16,204 bases of DNA from Thermoplasmata archaeon (lineage in GTDB: Archaea; Thermoplasmatota; Thermoplasmata; Thermoplasmatales; Thermoplasmataceae). The stretch spans positions 1-16,204 of the forward strand of contig JAKAAJ010000021.1 in assembly GCA_021802365.1 (NCBI GenBank), read 5' to 3'. Made by a program: the position numbers and the translations under genes. The notes below the pieces were generated by a model. It was not told the DNA's origin and searched no databases. It saw only the letters and a list, made by a program, of their open reading frames with translations. This document shows, one piece after another, positions 7,801-14,966 of the stretch. Positions within the stretch are counted from its first letter, which is position 1, and every line of letters begins with the position of its first letter.

Positions 7801-7964
7801 ACTCCACCTGGGAAAAGATAGAGCCAAAACTTTCTTGGATATCGGCTGAATCGCTTGCACTCTCCATAAAAAGGGGAGACGCAGAGGGTGGAAAGGAGTG
7901 GGATGTTGATGGTGAATCCCTAAAAATCAGAATAGAACCTGAAGAGAGGGTCAGTGTTGAATAA
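4857..7964 (+). CDS. ileS: Isoleucyl-tRNA synthetase (class Ia)
   Basis: IleRS charges tRNA-Ile and edits mischarged valine. The 1035-residue protein has the HIGH-type motif HVGH at 59-62, GWDCHGLPVE just after, and KMSKS at 593-597. The CP1 editing domain lies between, with the threonine-rich WTTTPWTLPSN near 227-237 and the GTGIVHTSPAFGADDF segment holding the conserved editing aspartate. Metal-type cysteine pairs are visible in CPRCETS, CYRCGS and CPECGK. The anticodon-binding helical domain and a long C-terminal region complete the usual archaeal layout and length. ATG 4857 is used rather than the adjacent TTG at 4854. The 3' end overlaps nadM by 11 bases, indicating co-transcription. Confidence 0.97.
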   Translation: MPSRNFESVDTRKGPVDVAREILNYWNTAGIIQESLNSSLGNKKFTFLEGPPTANGRPHVGHAMTRTFKDTVLRYKYMTGHKIERRSGGWDCHGLPVEIEAEKHFGFKTKKEIEDFGIDRFNEYCRKSIFSYIDEWMEADKKLGFWINHEHDYITLRNEYMESEWWALKQLFERGLLIKDYKIVPYCPRCETSLSTHELSQGYDDAKDPSVFVKFRERGTSNRYFLAWTTTPWTLPSNQFLTVNPSAEYSLIRHGEEEFYIASSRIENLFGKDYEVLKKINGTDLKGKKYDQLMDFLTLPDNCLVVVTGEHVTLDEGTGIVHTSPAFGADDFEMGKQMNVDPVNPINQSGKFEDPRLPFNGLFFKDADVPILKILKEKGLVFKSEKFIHTYPFCYRCGSPLLYYPLKAWFIKVSLKRNLLIENNQKINWMPEHLRDGRFGNFVAEAKDWALSRNRFWGTPLPVWICENNHMKIIGSRKELQELGAYVPDDLHRPFIDKTVFPCPECGKEMVREPYVIDTWFDSGSASYAAMNYPVNKGFQQERDLPISFITEAIDQTRGWFYTLHVIGSLLFGKNTYDSVLSIDHILDENGRKMSKSKGNSVYALDFISEFGPDPIRMFFLTGIPWRSKSINKKLINELNRKVLLTLTNVYSFFESNANLDGYVPGTSELRPSNFLDRWIVSKVNSSLSEYREKMDNYEMHSALRITQELVDNLSNFYLRLSRKRFWDITQGESKVQAYNSLFFALNTVCFMLAPMAPFFSDYIFTKLNPVKRSVHLELLPEPDKSMIDPEIEKSAEYAYAILENVRKMRQENNIKGRQPVKEILISGPSDLPKTTIESIGDELNARTVKIIGKEKRPVHLSARLILNKAAPVLKRKTSEVADYIKSASDDEISHIINGKPIVINGETVPSEFFEVSEEVEGNYSMSTDGALGITVFMSLDMDRDLEIEGFSREILRRIQVMRKEIDLQYDDNIKVEVNCDNSTWEKIEPKLSWISAESLALSIKRGDAEGGKEWDVDGESLKIRIEPEERVSVE

Positions 7965-8481
7965 CAACAGGGCTTTTATAGTTGGAAGATTTCAACCTTT
8001 CCATAAAGGTCATCTCGCAATAATCAGAGAAATTTTGAAAGAGACGGAATCCATAATCATCGGGATCGGCAGTGCCCAATATTCCCACACCCTGAAAGAC
8101 CCATTCACAGCAGGGGAAAGGCACATAATGATCTCAAGCACCCTTGAATCTGAGGGAATCTATCAGTTCTACCTTGTGCCAATTGAGGATGTTAATTCCA
8201 ATCCACTATGGGTTGCACATGTAGAATCACTTACCCCAAGGTTCAATCAGGTCTTCACAAATAACCCGCTTGTTAAGAGACTGTTCTATGAGAAAGGATA
8301 TTCAGTGAATTCCATGAACATGATTAATAGGGATTCCTGGTCAGGAACCAGGATAAGGGAAAAGATGCTTCATGGCCAGGACTGGAAGTCGGATGTCCCA
8401 GAGACTGTATCCCAGATAATAGATGAGATAGATGGTGTAAGCAGAATCAGGGACCTGGCATTCTCCGACGAGAATCCCTGA
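7954..8481 (+). CDS. nadM: Nicotinamide-nucleotide adenylyltransferase, archaeal type
   Basis: The enzyme joins NMN (or its acid form) with ATP to make NAD, the last step of NAD synthesis. The 175-residue length is typical of the archaeal NadM family. The nucleotidyltransferase motif HKGH is at 17-20 inside GRFQPFHKGH, and the second ATP-binding motif SGTRIR is at 130-135. GSAQYSHTLKDPFTAGER near 39-56 matches the family's substrate loop. The start is GTG at 7954 (TTG at 7957 is the alternative), preceded by the purine-rich GAGAGGG that could act as a Shine-Dalgarno site. The start lies inside the end of ileS, pointing to translational coupling. The stop is two bases from that of the convergent M20 gene. 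Confidence 0.93.
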   Translation: MLNNNRAFIVGRFQPFHKGHLAIIREILKETESIIIGIGSAQYSHTLKDPFTAGERHIMISSTLESEGIYQFYLVPIEDVNSNPLWVAHVESLTPRFNQVFTNNPLVKRLFYEKGYSVNSMNMINRDSWSGTRIREKMLHGQDWKSDVPETVSQIIDEIDGVSRIRDLAFSDENP

Positions 8482-8483
8482 GT

Positions 8484-9680
8484 CTACCCGTATATTATTT
8501 TCTCTATGATCTTTGCGTCTCCAATTATGTGTGGTATAAGGACATACTCATCGGCCTGATGGGCGACCTCAGGTTCTGTTGTGCACCATACAGCAGCCTC
8601 TATGCCTCTTCTTCGGAAGAAGGCTGCGCATGTTCCCCCACCTATTCCAATAACCTTTGCCTCCTTGCCTTTTACTTCTCGGATTGCATTCTTAAGTATC
8701 CTGACGATGTCTGAACTCTCATGTGTGGGCAGGGGGGCCTGTTCCCGCTGGAAGAATTCGTAACTGATTCTTGCCTTTGATGTTTTGTGGAACTCTTTTA
8801 TCTTTTCATCAATGAAATCTGTCACAATGTCTAGATCATACTTAGGAAGAATTCTGCAGTCGTAATACTGTATTTCCGTACCTGGAATAGTATTGACGTT
8901 GTCCACATTCTTCTCCCTTTTGGTTGGTTCGAAGGTTGAATACGGAGGGGTAAAAATTGCATTCTCTTCGGCAAATCTCTCGTGCAGGGCCTGATCCAGC
9001 ATCAGGAAAAACTTCATTGACTCCCTGTTTGCATTTATGGCCATGAATGGCTGGCTGGCATGATACTGCTTGCCTGATACTTTGAACTTTATCCATAAAA
9101 TGCTCTTCTCTGCGACCTCGATATCTGTACCATCACTGGTGCCAGCATCGGGAACAAGAACCAGATCATTCTTGGTGAAGAGCCCTTTGTCAAGAAGGAA
9201 ATCTATCCCATATTTGCTCCCTACTTCTTCATCGGCAACGAAAACTATGCCGAGATTGTATTTCAGGTCAGTTTTTCTCAGCTTTTTGAGAAGAAGCAGT
9301 GAAAGAAATACAGCCTGTCCATTATCGGATGTGCCCCGTCCGTATATGCGATCCTCTTTAACGGTGGGCTGGAATGGATCAAATGTCCAGAGAGCCCGGT
9401 TTCCGACCGGAACTGTATCAATATGGGCAACGATCCAGAATGTCCTGTCCTGGTTTCCCTCTTTTACCACAATGCTGGGCCTTACTACATTGTGCGAATC
9501 CCGTACTTCGTATCTGTTTACATTCCTGATGCCCATATCCCTGAGAATTTCCATCAGGACCTCAGCCCTCTTGCCTTCACCTTCACCCCCTGATTCCGGA
9601 GATATTGCCTGAACTGGAATTATCCTCTTTGCTAGCTCAATGATGAATTCACTGTCATCTGTAGATTCTAACAGATTCAT
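8484..9680 (-). CDS. M20-family metallopeptidase / ArgE-DapE-like deacylase
   Basis: The 398-residue protein is a two-zinc M20 hydrolase. The metal ligands are His86 in VAHIDTVP, Asp119 in GTSDNGQA, Glu152 with catalytic Glu151 in ADEEVGS, Asp178 in VPDAGT and His374 in EVAHQADE. His207 in KQYHASQP fits the dimerisation-domain histidine. Catalytic Asp88 follows His86. Archaeal members are usually annotated as succinyl-diaminopimelate desuccinylase or acetylornithine deacetylase, but motifs do not separate these from dipeptidases, and no lysine or arginine synthesis genes are nearby. The frame is open to 9731. ATG 9680 is chosen because a TATA-like box lies 26 bases upstream and the family's N-terminus starts there; 9689 is the alternative. 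It diverges from proS. Confidence 0.85.
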   Translation of the reverse strand: MNLLESTDDSEFIIELAKRIIPVQAISPESGGEGEGKRAEVLMEILRDMGIRNVNRYEVRDSHNVVRPSIVVKEGNQDRTFWIVAHIDTVPVGNRALWTFDPFQPTVKEDRIYGRGTSDNGQAVFLSLLLLKKLRKTDLKYNLGIVFVADEEVGSKYGIDFLLDKGLFTKNDLVLVPDAGTSDGTDIEVAEKSILWIKFKVSGKQYHASQPFMAINANRESMKFFLMLDQALHERFAEENAIFTPPYSTFEPTKREKNVDNVNTIPGTEIQYYDCRILPKYDLDIVTDFIDEKIKEFHKTSKARISYEFFQREQAPLPTHESSDIVRILKNAIREVKGKEAKVIGIGGGTCAAFFRRRGIEAAVWCTTEPEVAHQADEYVLIPHIIGDAKIIEKIIYG

Positions 9681-9701
9681 AGGGTACATAATGAGGATTG
9701 G

Positions 9702-9710
9702 TTTATAATT
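9702..9710 (-). promoter_or_regulatory. TATA-like element for the M20 hydrolase
   Basis: Minus-strand AATTATAAA is centred 26 bases before the ATG at 9680. It lies inside the upstream extension of the frame, which argues that the extension is not translated. Confidence 0.5.
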
Positions 9711-9849
9711 GCTTCGTGATTTAAATTTCATAATAAGGGCTTACCCGATATTTCATAACTGTATCCAGAGATTTTTTTAACATACCCGGCTGGGTTTTTC
9801 TGTTACCTTTTTAAATTGGCTAAAATTGTTAATCGGGCTATGTGAAAGA

Positions 9850-9860
9850 TTAATTAAAAA
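9850..9860 (+). promoter_or_regulatory. TATA-like element for proS
   Basis: TTAATTAAAAA is centred about 25 bases before the ATG at 9880. A second AT-rich match (CCTTTTTAAATT near 9807-9818) lies further upstream and could be an alternative promoter. Confidence 0.45.
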
Positions 9861-9879
9861 AACGGAGTTATGGCAGTTA

Positions 9880-11277
9880 ATGGAGAACAAGAAGATTGAC
9901 TTCAGCTCCTGGTACAATGAAATCATAGATCTCAGCGGGCTAAGCGATAAGCGGTACCCCATAAAGGGAATGAATGTATGGCTCCCCTACGGCCTTAAGG
10001 TTATGAAAGGCATAGACCGGATAATAAGGGATAATGTGGACAGCTCCAATTTTCAGGAGGTGCAGTTCCCGGTACTTATTACGAGAGACCAGCTGAGCAT
10101 CGAATTTGAACATGTGAAGGGCTTTGAAAATGAGGTATTCTGGGTAACCCGTGGCGGCAGAGAACCTTTGGACGTGGAAATGGCCCTCAGGCCAACCAGT
10201 GAGGCGGCCATGTACGGCATGTTTCAGCTCTGGATAAGGGCCCATACGGATCTTCCTCTGAAGATATATCAGATAGTCAGCGTATACAGATACGAGACAA
10301 AACATACAAGGACGTTCATTAGAATAAGGGAAATTCATTTCTTCGAAGCACACACTGCCCATACAGATTATGAATCTGCAGAGTTACAGATGGTAGAATA
10401 CAGGCAGATATGGGATCGAATTAGTGATGAACTCTGCCTTCCATTCGTAGTTGACCAGAGGCCAGACTGGGACAAGTTCCCGGGAGCAAAGTACACGCTT
10501 GCATTCGACACGGCAATGCCCGGCGGAAGAAGCCTGCAGATAGGAACTATACATCAGTATGGGGAAAACTTTTCCAAAAATTATGGTATTGAATACCTTA
10601 AGGAGGATGGGACACATTCCTATGTTTCACAGACAACATTCGGACTGAGCGAGCGTCTTCTGGCAGCGGTCATCGGCATTCATGGAGATGATACTGGACT
10701 GATATTTCCGCCATCCATTGCCCCTGTTCAGATCGTCATAATTCCAATTCCTTCAGAAAAGGCAGACACCGGTTCATACTGCCTTAAGGTCAGCAATATA
10801 CTCTCCGCTGAAGGATTCAGAGTCCACATAGACAACAGAGACAACTACACACCAGGTTTCAAATTCAATGAATGGGAAATGAAAGGGGTGCCCCTGAGAA
10901 TAGAGATTGGCGCCAGAGAGGTAATGGATAATAAAATCACAATGAGACTGAGAACTGGAGGGGACAGAATAAAATGCAATATTACCGATCTCCCGTCAGA
11001 GGTTTCCAGGGCGCTTGCATTATTGAAAGATGAACTGAGGCGTAAGGCGTACGAGCATTTTGAACGAAGCATAGAGGATGGGGATTCCCTGGAAAAAATA
11101 AAGGGAGGGGAGAAAATGTTCAGATTCTTCTGGTGCGGTTCAAAGGAATGTTCAGACAGGATTGAAGGTGAAACTGGAAAAACAGTTCTTGGTATGCAGA
11201 AGGAGAATGAGAACAAAGGAAAATGCCTGATTTGTGGAAAAGAGGGGAGATTAGCCACGGCTTCAACACCTTACTGA
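9880..11277 (+). CDS. proS: Prolyl-tRNA synthetase, archaeal/eukaryotic type
   Basis: ProRS attaches proline to tRNA-Pro. The 465-residue class II enzyme shows RPTSEAAMYGMF at 104-115, motif 2 around RYETKHTRTFIRIREIHFFE (137-156), and motif 3 in the GIHGDDTGLIFPPSIAP segment (266-282), followed by the anticodon-binding domain. The C-terminal zinc domain is present, with Cys419, Cys424, Cys449 and Cys452 (CGSKEC and CLIC), and the protein ends in tyrosine, both marks of the archaeal/eukaryotic type rather than the bacterial type with an INS editing domain. The frame is open to 9826. ATG 9880 is chosen for its TATA-like spacing and family length. The HAD gene follows after 10 bases and is probably in the same operon. 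Confidence 0.96.
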   Translation: MENKKIDFSSWYNEIIDLSGLSDKRYPIKGMNVWLPYGLKVMKGIDRIIRDNVDSSNFQEVQFPVLITRDQLSIEFEHVKGFENEVFWVTRGGREPLDVEMALRPTSEAAMYGMFQLWIRAHTDLPLKIYQIVSVYRYETKHTRTFIRIREIHFFEAHTAHTDYESAELQMVEYRQIWDRISDELCLPFVVDQRPDWDKFPGAKYTLAFDTAMPGGRSLQIGTIHQYGENFSKNYGIEYLKEDGTHSYVSQTTFGLSERLLAAVIGIHGDDTGLIFPPSIAPVQIVIIPIPSEKADTGSYCLKVSNILSAEGFRVHIDNRDNYTPGFKFNEWEMKGVPLRIEIGAREVMDNKITMRLRTGGDRIKCNITDLPSEVSRALALLKDELRRKAYEHFERSIEDGDSLEKIKGGEKMFRFFWCGSKECSDRIEGETGKTVLGMQKENENKGKCLICGKEGRLATASTPY

Positions 11278-11287
11278 GGAAATAGAA

Positions 11288-11944
11288 ATGCGTGTTATGC
11301 TCGTTGCATTTGATATGGACGGAGTTCTCACATTGGAGAGATCCAGCTGGGAATTTGTCCATAGATATCTGGGCGTTGACAATTCAGATAATCTAGAATT
11401 ATACAGGAAATCTGAGATATCATACAGGGAATTCCTTGCAAGAGATGTGAGAAGATGGCTCGAGGTCAGGCCTGATATGACCACTAAGGATCTGGACAAA
11501 ATACTTTCAGGAATAACTGCAGTTAAAAACCTGAAATCATCTGTGCGGGCTTTGAAAGATGCCGGGATCACATGCGCCATAATATCGGGAGGCTTGAAGC
11601 CACTGGCGAGAAGGATAGGTACTGAATCAGGGATTGGAATAGTAATGGCCAATGACATCGTCCCATCTGAAGATGGGAGACTGACGGAAAACGGCATTAT
11701 AATGGTGGACCCAAAGTCAAAGGATGTTGTCCTGCGTGATATACAGAAAAATACCGGAATAAAGCCAGATTCAACTGTCAGTGTAGGTGATTCTCCGGAA
11801 GACGCAAGGATGTTTTCCCTTTCAGCCAGCTCAATATTTATAGCTGATGGAAGAAAAAGCAGTGGTATATTGGCCACATCAGTACTTCCCCCGGGAGATC
11901 TGAAGCCCGTGGCAGATACAATTCTTGAATGGAATTCCCAATGA
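11288..11944 (+). CDS. HAD-superfamily phosphatase, phosphoserine-phosphatase-like
   Basis: The 218-residue protein has the haloacid dehalogenase motifs. Motif I is DMDGVLT, with nucleophile Asp9 and acid/base Asp11. Motif II is Ser100 in IISGG. A lysine (Lys144 or Lys146) is available for motif III, and motif IV is GDSPEDARMF at 167-176. A helical cap fits between motifs I and II, as in the SerB-like (HAD-IB) group. The substrate is unknown: phosphoserine is the usual annotation, but other small phosphomonoesters are possible. ATG 11288 is preceded by GAGG at 11277-11280, overlapping the proS stop, so it is likely translated from the proS transcript. A 204-codon antisense frame over this gene is a shadow. 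Confidence 0.82.
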   Translation: MRVMLVAFDMDGVLTLERSSWEFVHRYLGVDNSDNLELYRKSEISYREFLARDVRRWLEVRPDMTTKDLDKILSGITAVKNLKSSVRALKDAGITCAIISGGLKPLARRIGTESGIGIVMANDIVPSEDGRLTENGIIMVDPKSKDVVLRDIQKNTGIKPDSTVSVGDSPEDARMFSLSASSIFIADGRKSSGILATSVLPPGDLKPVADTILEWNSQ

Positions 11945-11960
11945 CATTCTACTCTAAGGA

Positions 11961-11970
11961 AAAATAAATA
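11961..11970 (+). promoter_or_regulatory. TATA-like element for radB-fen1
   Basis: AAAATAAATA is centred about 25 bases before the radB ATG at 11991, giving the repair pair its own promoter. Confidence 0.5.
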
Positions 11971-11990
11971 TCCTCATCCAATAAGGGATA

Positions 11991-12692
11991 ATGGAAAAAC
12001 TTGATCCCACTAGCCTTCAGCCTAAATTGAGCTCTGGCGTGGCATGCATAGATACGGTTATGGGTGGAGGGATTGAGTCAGGAGTTATTACAGAAATATT
12101 CGGGGAGGGCGGTGCAGGAAAGAGCAATCTTGCTATGCTGTTCACCATCTCCGCCATCAGTTCTGGTAAGAAGGTAATATTCCTGGATTCAGAGGGGTTT
12201 TCCACGGAACGATTTCTTCAGCTAAATTCTGGCAGAACGGATAATATGGATAACCTTCTTCTATACAGGGTATCATCTCTCGACGATCAGGAAGTTTCAA
12301 TCATTAAGGCCTCCAAGCTTACCGAAAAGCCTGGGGGTGTGGGTGTAGTTGTCATTGACTCTTTCACAGAATTCTTCAGGCTTGAGAATTTTCAAGACTA
12401 CCAGAGCAGGAGTTCAGCTTTTCAGCGCCAGCTGAACATTCTCACCGGCATAGCCGTCAGAAACTCAATTCCATTGCTGCTTACGAACCAGATATATCAG
12501 GATCCAGACTCGGGGAACCTTCATCCTTTTGGCGGGTTCCTCATGGATCATCTTATGAAGGCAATATTCCGGGTTGAGAAAACTGCGGGGGGAGGCAGGA
12601 AGATAAGTGTTGTAAAGCATCGCTCTATTGCGGAAGGGAAGAGTGCTGTATTCAGATTGATGGAATATGGAATTTCCTGTGAGGTGCCCTGA
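11991..12692 (+). CDS. radB: DNA repair and recombination protein RadB
   Basis: RadB is the archaeal RecA/Rad51 paralogue that assists RadA in homologous recombination. At 233 residues it consists of the ATPase core alone, without the N-terminal helix-hairpin-helix domain of RadA, which is diagnostic. Walker A is GEGGAGKS at 38-45, Walker B is VVVID at 119-123, and the L2-side strand is LLLTNQIY at 162-169. KHRSIAEGK near 209-217 matches the conserved KH-R segment of the family. The fen1 start codon shares a base with the radB stop (TGATG), so the two are translationally coupled and probably act in the same repair context. Confidence 0.93.
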   Translation: MEKLDPTSLQPKLSSGVACIDTVMGGGIESGVITEIFGEGGAGKSNLAMLFTISAISSGKKVIFLDSEGFSTERFLQLNSGRTDNMDNLLLYRVSSLDDQEVSIIKASKLTEKPGGVGVVVIDSFTEFFRLENFQDYQSRSSAFQRQLNILTGIAVRNSIPLLLTNQIYQDPDSGNLHPFGGFLMDHLMKAIFRVEKTAGGGRKISVVKHRSIAEGKSAVFRLMEYGISCEVP

Positions 12693-13711
12693 TGGGGGTA
12701 GATATTTCTGACATCCTCATTAAACATGAGACCAGAATAGAGGATCATTCCGGAATGACCATGGCCGTAGACTCATACAACATAATATACCAGTTCCTTA
12801 GCAGCATCAGGCAGCCAGATGGAACGCCCCTTATGGATAATGCCGGAAACGTTACATCTCATCTGTCCGGCCTGTTCTACAGATCTGTTAGCCTCATCTC
12901 TGCTGGCCTCAGGCTGGTTTACGTACTTGATGGCAAGCCCTCAAGCCTTAAGGGGAACACACTTGATGAAAGGAGGATGATGAGGGAGAAAAATATTATG
13001 GAGCTGAAGAAGGCAGAGGAGGCTGGAGATGAGGAACGCATACGTTCCCTGTCTGGTAGAATTAATTTCCTTACACGGCCAATGATAGATGAGTGCAGGG
13101 AACTACTGGAGGCTATGGGCATTCCAGTGGTTCAGGCAAAATCAGAAGGAGAGGCACAGGCATCCTACATGAATGCGCAGGGAGCAGTCGACGGAGTTAT
13201 ATCGCAGGATTATGACTGCTTGCTTTTCGGGGCCAAAAGAGTTTTCCGAAATATGACATTCTCAGGAAGAAGAAAGGTTCCGGGGAGAAACTTCTATGTC
13301 AATGTCAGGCCAGAATACATTGATCTGGAGGAAAACCTTTCAAACCTTTCAATTGACAGGCGCCAGCTCATCTGGATTGGAATGCTCACTGGCACTGACT
13401 TCAACAGGGGTGTACAGAGAGTTGGAGCAAAAACCGGACTAAATCTGATACGCAAGGGCAACACTCTACGGCAGATTCTTGACATGAAGGGTGCCAGTAT
13501 AGAAAGCCTTGAAGATGTGGAAGACATTTTCATGAACCCACCGCATGAGGAGTGGGGCGAACTCCAGCATATGCCACCGAACAGGGAATCAATCATGAAG
13601 ATACTGTGTGAAAGGCATAATTTCTCACAGGAACGTGTTTCTCCATACGTTGATACCCTGTCCAAACTATATTCCAAAGGTGCACAGAAAAGCCTGGACA
13701 GGTTTTTCTGA
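12692..13711 (+). CDS. fen: Flap endonuclease 1 (FEN1/XPG family)
   Basis: FEN1 removes 5' flaps during Okazaki-fragment maturation and base-excision repair. The 339-residue protein has all seven usual acidic metal ligands: Asp27, Asp80, Glu152, Glu154, Asp173, Asp175 and Asp236. The helix-two-turn-helix DNA-binding segment reads GVQRVGAKTGLNLI (239-252 region), slightly altered from the common GIGPKTALKLI form. The protein ends in QKSLDRFF (332-339), a PCNA-interacting PIP box at the very C-terminus. It starts at the TGATG overlap with radB. No frameshift or missing active-site residue is seen. Confidence 0.95.
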   Translation: MGVDISDILIKHETRIEDHSGMTMAVDSYNIIYQFLSSIRQPDGTPLMDNAGNVTSHLSGLFYRSVSLISAGLRLVYVLDGKPSSLKGNTLDERRMMREKNIMELKKAEEAGDEERIRSLSGRINFLTRPMIDECRELLEAMGIPVVQAKSEGEAQASYMNAQGAVDGVISQDYDCLLFGAKRVFRNMTFSGRRKVPGRNFYVNVRPEYIDLEENLSNLSIDRRQLIWIGMLTGTDFNRGVQRVGAKTGLNLIRKGNTLRQILDMKGASIESLEDVEDIFMNPPHEEWGELQHMPPNRESIMKILCERHNFSQERVSPYVDTLSKLYSKGAQKSLDRFF

Positions 13712-13738
13712 TATCACTATTGCTAGCAAGTGTCAACC

Positions 13739-13747
13739 TTATATATT
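13739..13747 (+). promoter_or_regulatory. TATA-like element for the AbrB-type gene
   Basis: TTATATATT is a strong TATA-like match centred about 28 bases before the ATG at 13771. It is good evidence that this short gene is transcribed on its own. Confidence 0.55.
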
Positions 13748-13770
13748 GAAATTATGTTAGCATATTATTC

Positions 13771-13929
13771 ATGAGAACTCTCATTGACGTATCACATGTT
13801 TCAAAGAAGAGCAAATCCCTTAGAATTACACTTCCGAAGAAAGTCATAGACGAATTGAGAATCCAGCCATCCGAGATACTTGGATACTACCTTGAGGATG
13901 GCAAAATAGTGCTGGAAAAACTGAAATAG
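13771..13929 (+). CDS. AbrB/SpoVT-type DNA-binding protein, 52 residues
   Basis: The 52-residue product is a single swapped-hairpin (AbrB/MazE/SpoVT) domain. SLRITLPKKVIDELRIQPSE is the canonical loop-helix core, followed by the closing hairpin LGYYLEDGKIVLEKL. Such proteins dimerise to bind DNA as small regulators, or act as antitoxins. A toxin partner would be expected next to an antitoxin, but none is seen: the upstream gene is fen1 and the downstream gene is convergent tyrS. A free-standing regulator or chromatin-associated protein is therefore more likely. It has its own TATA-like box and ends 23 bases from the tyrS stop. Confidence 0.8.
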   Translation: MRTLIDVSHVSKKSKSLRITLPKKVIDELRIQPSEILGYYLEDGKIVLEKLK

Positions 13930-13952
13930 ATCCTATATCATTGGGGATATTC

Positions 13953-14957
13953 TCAGAGTGCATTTTCATCCGCTGCCAATGCTGCCCTGCCTTTTTCCAT
14001 CAAACTATTTAATGCTGCTGCTACTGCCTTCTTAAGGTCAAGGGGATGAATCTCACCCCTTTCATACACTCCACTGAATTCAGCGAAATCTTTGAATCTG
14101 ATTGCCCCTCCTTTTGAAGGAGGCCGGGTTATTTCTATTCCATCTTCGGAGTAGGGAAGAATTATGTATTTGAGTATGTCAACAACAGGATTTCCGGAGA
14201 CCTCTTTTACAGGGCAGAAAGCGGAGGATATTTTTCGATTTACATCTGATTCACTGTCAGTCATGAAAATAGCTGAATCGGCATCACTCTTAGACATTTT
14301 CTTGAATGGATCCATCCTTCCTGTGCCTTTTAGGCTTTCCAGAAGATTCCCATGAACAGATACTACCTTCTTTACACCCATTCTTTCAGCAATGTCTCTC
14401 TGCAGCATGTGGGCATGCCTCTGATCCATGCCTCCGAGTGCTATGTCAAAGCCGCTGTAAATTATGTCCGTCACCTGCATAAGTGGGTATATAAATTTGC
14501 TGAAGTCTCCTTCCGCATCCTCTTCTGTCCTGCCCATTATAGGAAGCGAACGCTTAAGCCTGGAAAGAGTGGAACTCTTTGCAACCTTTATGAGTGTTGT
14601 CCAGTATTCTCTGTCATTAACCACGTCTGTAGCCCATTTGAATTCAACATTTGACGGAAGGCCGTAAGCCTTCATGCAGCGCTCTATCATTTTTCCGCTT
14701 TCGCGTATCTTCTTAAGGTCTCCCCCCAGTTTGTCGTTTATCTGTGAATGCAGATCAGCCAGCAAAACTGTAACTCTGACACCTGCCTCCGCCAGTTCCT
14801 TGACCTTCATGGCCCAGAGTATACCTGTGGCAATGTGCGGAAGTCCGGATGGCTCAAAACCAATGTATGCGGTAGATGAATCTGGATCAAGTTTCTCTGC
14901 TTCTTCTACAGTTACAACCTCAGCCATGTTTCTGGACAGAATATTGACAGGGAACAT
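13953..14957 (-). CDS. tyrS: Tyrosyl-tRNA synthetase, archaeal type
   Basis: TyrRS charges tRNA-Tyr. The 334-residue class Ic enzyme has GFEPSGLPHIATG (33-45), where HIAT replaces the usual HIGH, and KMSKS at 220-224. The tyrosine pocket is intact: Tyr32, Tyr157, Gln161, Asp164 and Gln179 in YPLMQVTD and GGMDQRHAHM, a pattern that identifies TyrRS rather than TrpRS. Like archaeal and eukaryotic forms it lacks the bacterial S4-like C-terminal domain. ATG 14957 has a TATA-like element about 28 bases upstream, inside the end of the preceding Cas4-like ORF. An internal ATG at 14927 is possible. The gene follows the nuclease by nine bases, so it may be both read through from the scpA cluster and transcribed from its own promoter. 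Confidence 0.93.
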   Translation of the reverse strand: MFPVNILSRNMAEVVTVEEAEKLDPDSSTAYIGFEPSGLPHIATGILWAMKVKELAEAGVRVTVLLADLHSQINDKLGGDLKKIRESGKMIERCMKAYGLPSNVEFKWATDVVNDREYWTTLIKVAKSSTLSRLKRSLPIMGRTEEDAEGDFSKFIYPLMQVTDIIYSGFDIALGGMDQRHAHMLQRDIAERMGVKKVVSVHGNLLESLKGTGRMDPFKKMSKSDADSAIFMTDSESDVNRKISSAFCPVKEVSGNPVVDILKYIILPYSEDGIEITRPPSKGGAIRFKDFAEFSGVYERGEIHPLDLKKAVAAALNSLMEKGRAALAADENAL

Positions 14958-14966
14958 TTCCCCGCT

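Noticed and set aside
9070..9612. A 180-codon plus-strand ORF opposite the M20 hydrolase
   Set aside because: The minus-strand M20 gene carries every metal ligand. The plus frame is Ser/Arg/Pro-rich antisense with no recognisable motif.
9784..9801. Hairpin-like ACCC-GGCT-GGGT followed by five Ts, resembling an intrinsic terminator
   Set aside because: No plus-strand gene ends upstream of it, the stem is only four base pairs, and bacterial-type intrinsic terminators are not the archaeal rule. It is probably coincidental.
11263..11877. A 204-codon minus-strand ORF opposite the HAD phosphatase
   Set aside because: Its residues are low in charge and Ser/Ile/Leu-rich as expected of an antisense frame, while the plus strand has clear HAD motifs, a Shine-Dalgarno site and operon context.
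13771..13952. Toxin-antitoxin module based on the AbrB-type protein
   Set aside because: No adjacent toxin-sized ORF exists on the same strand; the neighbours are fen1 and convergent tyrS.
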